From Actinomycetota bacterium (GTDB lineage Bacteria; Actinomycetota; Thermoleophilia; Solirubrobacterales; Thermoleophilaceae): a DNA stretch of 8,619 nucleotides. A program made the position numbers and the translations under genes. Location: the NCBI GenBank assembly GCA_005883295.1, contig VAWV01000154.1:1-8619 (forward strand), written 5' to 3'. Positions 6,139 to 8,619 of this stretch are shown piece by piece; position 1 is the first letter of the stretch; each line of letters starts with the position of its first letter. The notes under the pieces were generated by a model. It had not been told where the DNA came from. It saw nothing but the letters and a program-made list of their open reading frames with translations, and did not search any database.

Positions 6139-6147
6139 CGACTTCGG

Positions 6148-8286
6148 CTACGCCGGAATCGGGGCCCGCGCGTCGCCGAAGCGGGAGACCACCTCGTCGC
6201 GCAGCAGCGAGTTCTCGGGCGAGTCGAGCGCCGGGTCAGCCTCGAGGGTGCGCAGCGCCACCACCTGCGCGCGCTCGAGCAGCTCGGAGTCCTCGGGCAG
6301 GCGGGCCACCCGGAACTCCTCGTAGCCGTGCTGCCGCGTGCCGAGCACCTCGCCGCCCTTGCGCAGCGCGAGATCGACCTCGGCGAGGCGGAACCCGTCG
6401 CGCTCATCGGCCACTGCCGAGAGGCGCGCCTGCCCGGAGTCGCCGAACAGGATGCACAGCCCCGGATGCTCACCGCGGCCGATTCGTCCGCGCAGCTGGT
6501 GCAGCTGGGAGATCCCGTATCGCTCGGCCGCCTCGATCGCCATGACCGCGGCGTTAGGGACGTCGATGCCGACCTCGATCACGCTCGTGGCCACGAGCAC
6601 GTCGGCCTCGCCGGCGGCGAACGCGCGCATTGCCTCGCCCTTCTGCTTCGAGGGCATCTGCCCGTGGATCAGCTCCACCCTGTGATCGCGAAACTCGGTT
6701 CGCGACAGGCGCTCGGCCTCAGCGGTGGCGGCCGCCGCCTGGAGCGCCTCCGACTCCTCGACCAGCGGGCACACCACGAACACCTGGCGGCCGGCCCGGA
6801 TCTCCTCGCGCGCGCGCTCGTAGGCCCTGCCCCGCGCGCGGGTGCCCGACACCACGTAGGTCTCGACAGGCTTGCGTCCCGCGGGCAGCTCGCGCAGGGC
6901 CGTCGCGTCCAGGTCGCCGTACAGGGTGAGCTGAAGCGTGCGCGGTATCGGCGTGGCCGTGAGGTGCAGAACGTGCGGCGACTGGCCGGAAGGCGCCTTG
7001 GCCTCGAGCGCCGCGCGCTGACGGACACCGAACCTGTGCTGCTCGTCGACCACCGCCACCGCCAGGTCGCGGAACTCGACTCCCTCCTCGATCAGGGCGT
7101 GCGTGCCGACGACCATTCGCAGCTCGCCGCTCTCCAGCCTGGCCGCGATCTCCCGCCGGCGCGCGGCCGGGGTAGACCCGGTCAGGAGCGCGAGCGGCAG
7201 GTGGCCGCCGAGCAGCCGGTCGAGCGTGGCGAGGTGCTGCTCGGCCAGCGTCTCGGTGGGGGCCATCAGCGCCCCCTGGCGGCCGTTCTCGGCCGCGCGC
7301 AGCATCGTGTGCAGCGCGACGACTGTCTTGCCCGAGCCGACCTCGCCCATCAGCAGCCGCTGCATCGGCCGGCCCGCCGCGAGATCGCGGTCGATCGCCT
7401 CGATCGCCGCGCGCTGGTCGGATGTGAGCGTGAACGGGAGCGAGGCGAGCCAGGGACCGACCAGTTCGCCCAGCGGCTCGAGGACCGCGGCCGAGCGACC
7501 CTCGTGCCGCGCGCGCTTGCGAGCGAGCAGCGCGAGCTTCAAGACCAGCAGCTCCTCGAAGGCGAGCCGCCGCCGCGCCGTCTCGGTCTCCACCTCGTCC
7601 TCGGGGAAGTGGACGGCGGCGAGCGCGGCAGCGCGGTCCGGAAGCCGCTCGGCCGCCCGCATCCGGCCGGGCAGGCTCTCCACCGTCTCCCCCTCCTGGC
7701 CCCGCAGCCGCTTGACCAGCTGGCGCAGCCGGTCGGAGGTGATCCCCTCCGTGGCCGGGTACACGGGCGTCATGCCCTCGGCGCGGACATCGTCCGCGGT
7801 GACGCCGGCCGCGACCTCGTGGCTCGACACCCAGAAGCGGTTGCGGTCGGTCCGCTTGCCGTGCAGCACGAGCCGGGTCCCCGGCGTTAGCCGGTCCGCG
7901 AGCCAGGGCTGGTTGAACCAGACAGCCTTGACCACGCCGGAATCGTCGGCGACCGTGGCCTCCACGACCGGCCGTCCGCGCCGGGCACGGCGGGTGCCGA
8001 TCCTGCGCACGTCGCCGATGACGGTGGCCGCCTCGCCGGGCACGAGCGAGACGATCGGGCGGGCGTCGCGGCGGTCTTCGTGGCGGAACGGCAGGTGCTC
8101 CAGCAGGTCGCCCGGCGTCTCGATGCCAAGGCTGGCGAGCGCGGCGGCCGTGCGCCGGTGCGCGACCTCGAGCGGCTCGGCGAGCAGCGACGGGCGCGGA
8201 TACGAGCGCACCGGCGCGCCCCGGAGGGTTCCGGCGTCGAGCGGCTCAGCGCTCGCGAAGCGAAGCGGCACGTGGGCGGCGGTCAT
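6148..8286 (-). CDS. recG: ATP-dependent DNA helicase RecG
   Basis: RecG is a superfamily 2 helicase that remodels stalled replication forks and branch-migrates Holliday junctions. The 712-residue product has a normal length. Residues about 1-160 form the wedge/OB-fold region (GDLLEHLPFRHEDRR at 59-73, then the beta-rich VVEATVADDSGVVKAVWF). Helicase motifs follow in order: Walker A GEVGSGKT (314-321), DEQHRFG motif II (414-420), TATPIPRTL motif III (443-451), TSVIEVGIDVPNA (567-579) and QLRGRIGRG motif VI (597-605). The C-terminal GEVLGTRQHG (645-654) belongs to the translocation (TRG) motif of RecG. The usual GVGP-like helix-hairpin motif near the N-terminus is not visible; the matching stretch reads LEVAHRRTAAALASLGI. 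The start is ATG at 8284-8286 with no strong ribosome binding site. It lies 30 bp after the FakA-like gene, as in other actinobacteria. Confidence 0.98.
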   Translation of the reverse strand: MTAAHVPLRFASAEPLDAGTLRGAPVRSYPRPSLLAEPLEVAHRRTAAALASLGIETPGDLLEHLPFRHEDRRDARPIVSLVPGEAATVIGDVRRIGTRRARRGRPVVEATVADDSGVVKAVWFNQPWLADRLTPGTRLVLHGKRTDRNRFWVSSHEVAAGVTADDVRAEGMTPVYPATEGITSDRLRQLVKRLRGQEGETVESLPGRMRAAERLPDRAAALAAVHFPEDEVETETARRRLAFEELLVLKLALLARKRARHEGRSAAVLEPLGELVGPWLASLPFTLTSDQRAAIEAIDRDLAAGRPMQRLLMGEVGSGKTVVALHTMLRAAENGRQGALMAPTETLAEQHLATLDRLLGGHLPLALLTGSTPAARRREIAARLESGELRMVVGTHALIEEGVEFRDLAVAVVDEQHRFGVRQRAALEAKAPSGQSPHVLHLTATPIPRTLQLTLYGDLDATALRELPAGRKPVETYVVSGTRARGRAYERAREEIRAGRQVFVVCPLVEESEALQAAAATAEAERLSRTEFRDHRVELIHGQMPSKQKGEAMRAFAAGEADVLVATSVIEVGIDVPNAAVMAIEAAERYGISQLHQLRGRIGRGEHPGLCILFGDSGQARLSAVADERDGFRLAEVDLALRKGGEVLGTRQHGYEEFRVARLPEDSELLERAQVVALRTLEADPALDSPENSLLRDEVVSRFGDARAPIPA

Positions 8287-8300
8287 TCCCGAGCAATGAT

Positions 8301-8315
8301 GCCGGGCGCTCCGGC
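8301..8315 (-). repeat. Small hairpin between the FakA-like gene and recG
   Basis: GCCGG (8301-8305) and CCGGC (8311-8315) form a perfect 5-bp stem with a 5-nt loop, one base beyond the stop codon of the FakA-like gene. No T-tract follows. It may stabilise the end of the upstream coding region or cause partial attenuation, but it is short enough to be chance. Confidence 0.25.
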
Positions 8316-8316
8316 G

Positions 8317-8619
8317 CTATTCCGCGCAGAGCAGCCACCACCAGGCCGGCTGGCCGCCCTCGTGGTAATCGAGGTCGACGCCGGCTGGCATCAGCGCGGC
8401 CACGGCGTCGCGCCCGGTGGGTGCACCCTCTCCGGCGATGCAGGTCACCACCTCGCAGCCGTCCGCGACCCCGGCGAGCACCGCCTTCAGCGTGGGCTCG
8501 GTCTCGCCCCACGCGACGAGGTCCGCGCCCACGTAGCCCAGCGCGTCGCCCGCCTTGAAGCGCCCGCCGGCGTCGTTGCGGGCGGCCTCCGCCACGCCGC
8601 CGGTCTTCACGCGGCGGAG
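8317..8619 (-). CDS. FakA/YloV (DAK2 family) protein, C-terminal fragment at window edge
   Basis: Only the last 100 codons are visible. The frame is open to the right edge, so the in-frame GTG at 8608-8610 is internal and the gene begins beyond the window. The visible part matches the C-terminal domain of fatty-acid kinase FakA / YloV proteins: GRFKAGDALGYVGADLVAWG, then a helix (TLKAVLAGV), then EVVTCIAGEGAPTG, and the near-universal ending HEGGQPAWWWLLCAE, where relatives read HEGGQP followed by a short hydrophobic tail. In Firmicutes FakA, with a FakB partner, phosphorylates exogenous fatty acids. In actinobacteria this gene (DAK domain protein) commonly sits directly upstream of recG, as here, which supports the call. 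The kinase domain itself is not seen, so activity cannot be judged. Confidence 0.85.
   Translation of the reverse strand, partial: LRRVKTGGVAEAARNDAGGRFKAGDALGYVGADLVAWGETEPTLKAVLAGVADGCEVVTCIAGEGAPTGRDAVAALMPAGVDLDYHEGGQPAWWWLLCAE

Noticed and set aside
5713..7890. A 725-codon open frame on the plus strand opposite recG and rsmD
   Set aside because: It is the antisense shadow of two certain genes in GC-rich DNA. Its translation is low-complexity, rich in Arg, His, Gln and Leu, with no recognisable domain.
7103..8299. A 398-codon plus-strand Ser/Arg-rich frame opposite recG
   Set aside because: Antisense to conserved RecG domains; the high Ser/Arg content is what GC-rich antisense frames give.

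Overview
The window is very GC-rich and densely coded, and has the layout of a high-GC actinobacterial chromosome. The order of genes on the minus strand (fakA/DAK-like end, recG, rsmD, coaD, a SepIVA-like coiled-coil gene, and further on a DUF177 gene) is a conserved actinobacterial neighbourhood. The secreted beta-helix/PKD protein ends in a module, with a Gly-Arg-Cys-Val-Lys-Pro motif and a final beta-sandwich-like stretch, that I associate with secreted proteins of Thermoleophilia (Solirubrobacterales and relatives). That class is my best guess, but it is an inference from remembered sequence style, not from a search.

Layout. Positions 2-1204 (+) hold the C-terminal 400 residues of a multi-span GT39-like membrane glycosyltransferase, which enters from the left edge. 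It converges on a DUF177/YceD gene (1251-1766, -). To the right are an EamA transporter gene (1843-2679, -) and a 628-residue secreted beta-helix/PKD protein (2729-4615, -). Then comes the housekeeping cluster, all on the minus strand: SepIVA-like coiled-coil protein (4634-5095), coaD (5112-5612), rsmD (5602-6138), recG (6148-8286) and the 3' end of a FakA/YloV-type gene (8317-8619), which runs off the right edge.

Transcription of the minus-strand block runs right to left. Gaps within the core cluster are an 11-bp overlap (rsmD/coaD), 9 bp (recG/rsmD), 16 bp (coaD/SepIVA-like) and 30 bp (FakA-like/recG), so it is probably one operon. It combines fork repair (RecG), 16S rRNA methylation (RsmD), coenzyme A synthesis (CoaD) and probable septum or envelope organisation (SepIVA-like). 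The beta-helix gene follows the SepIVA-like gene by only 18 bp. With the EamA gene it forms an accessory insertion of about 2.9 kb between the core cluster and DUF177.

The most notable non-coding feature is a perfect 17-bp inverted repeat with a 9-nt loop at 1802-1844. It overlaps the EamA stop codon, is much more AT-rich than its surroundings, and lacks a T-tract. No tRNA, rRNA, CRISPR array, transposase or integrase was seen. No stretch over 300 bp lacks a gene. I found no convincing evidence of a wholly new multi-gene system here; the candidates for a second look are the inverted repeat and the accessory insertion.
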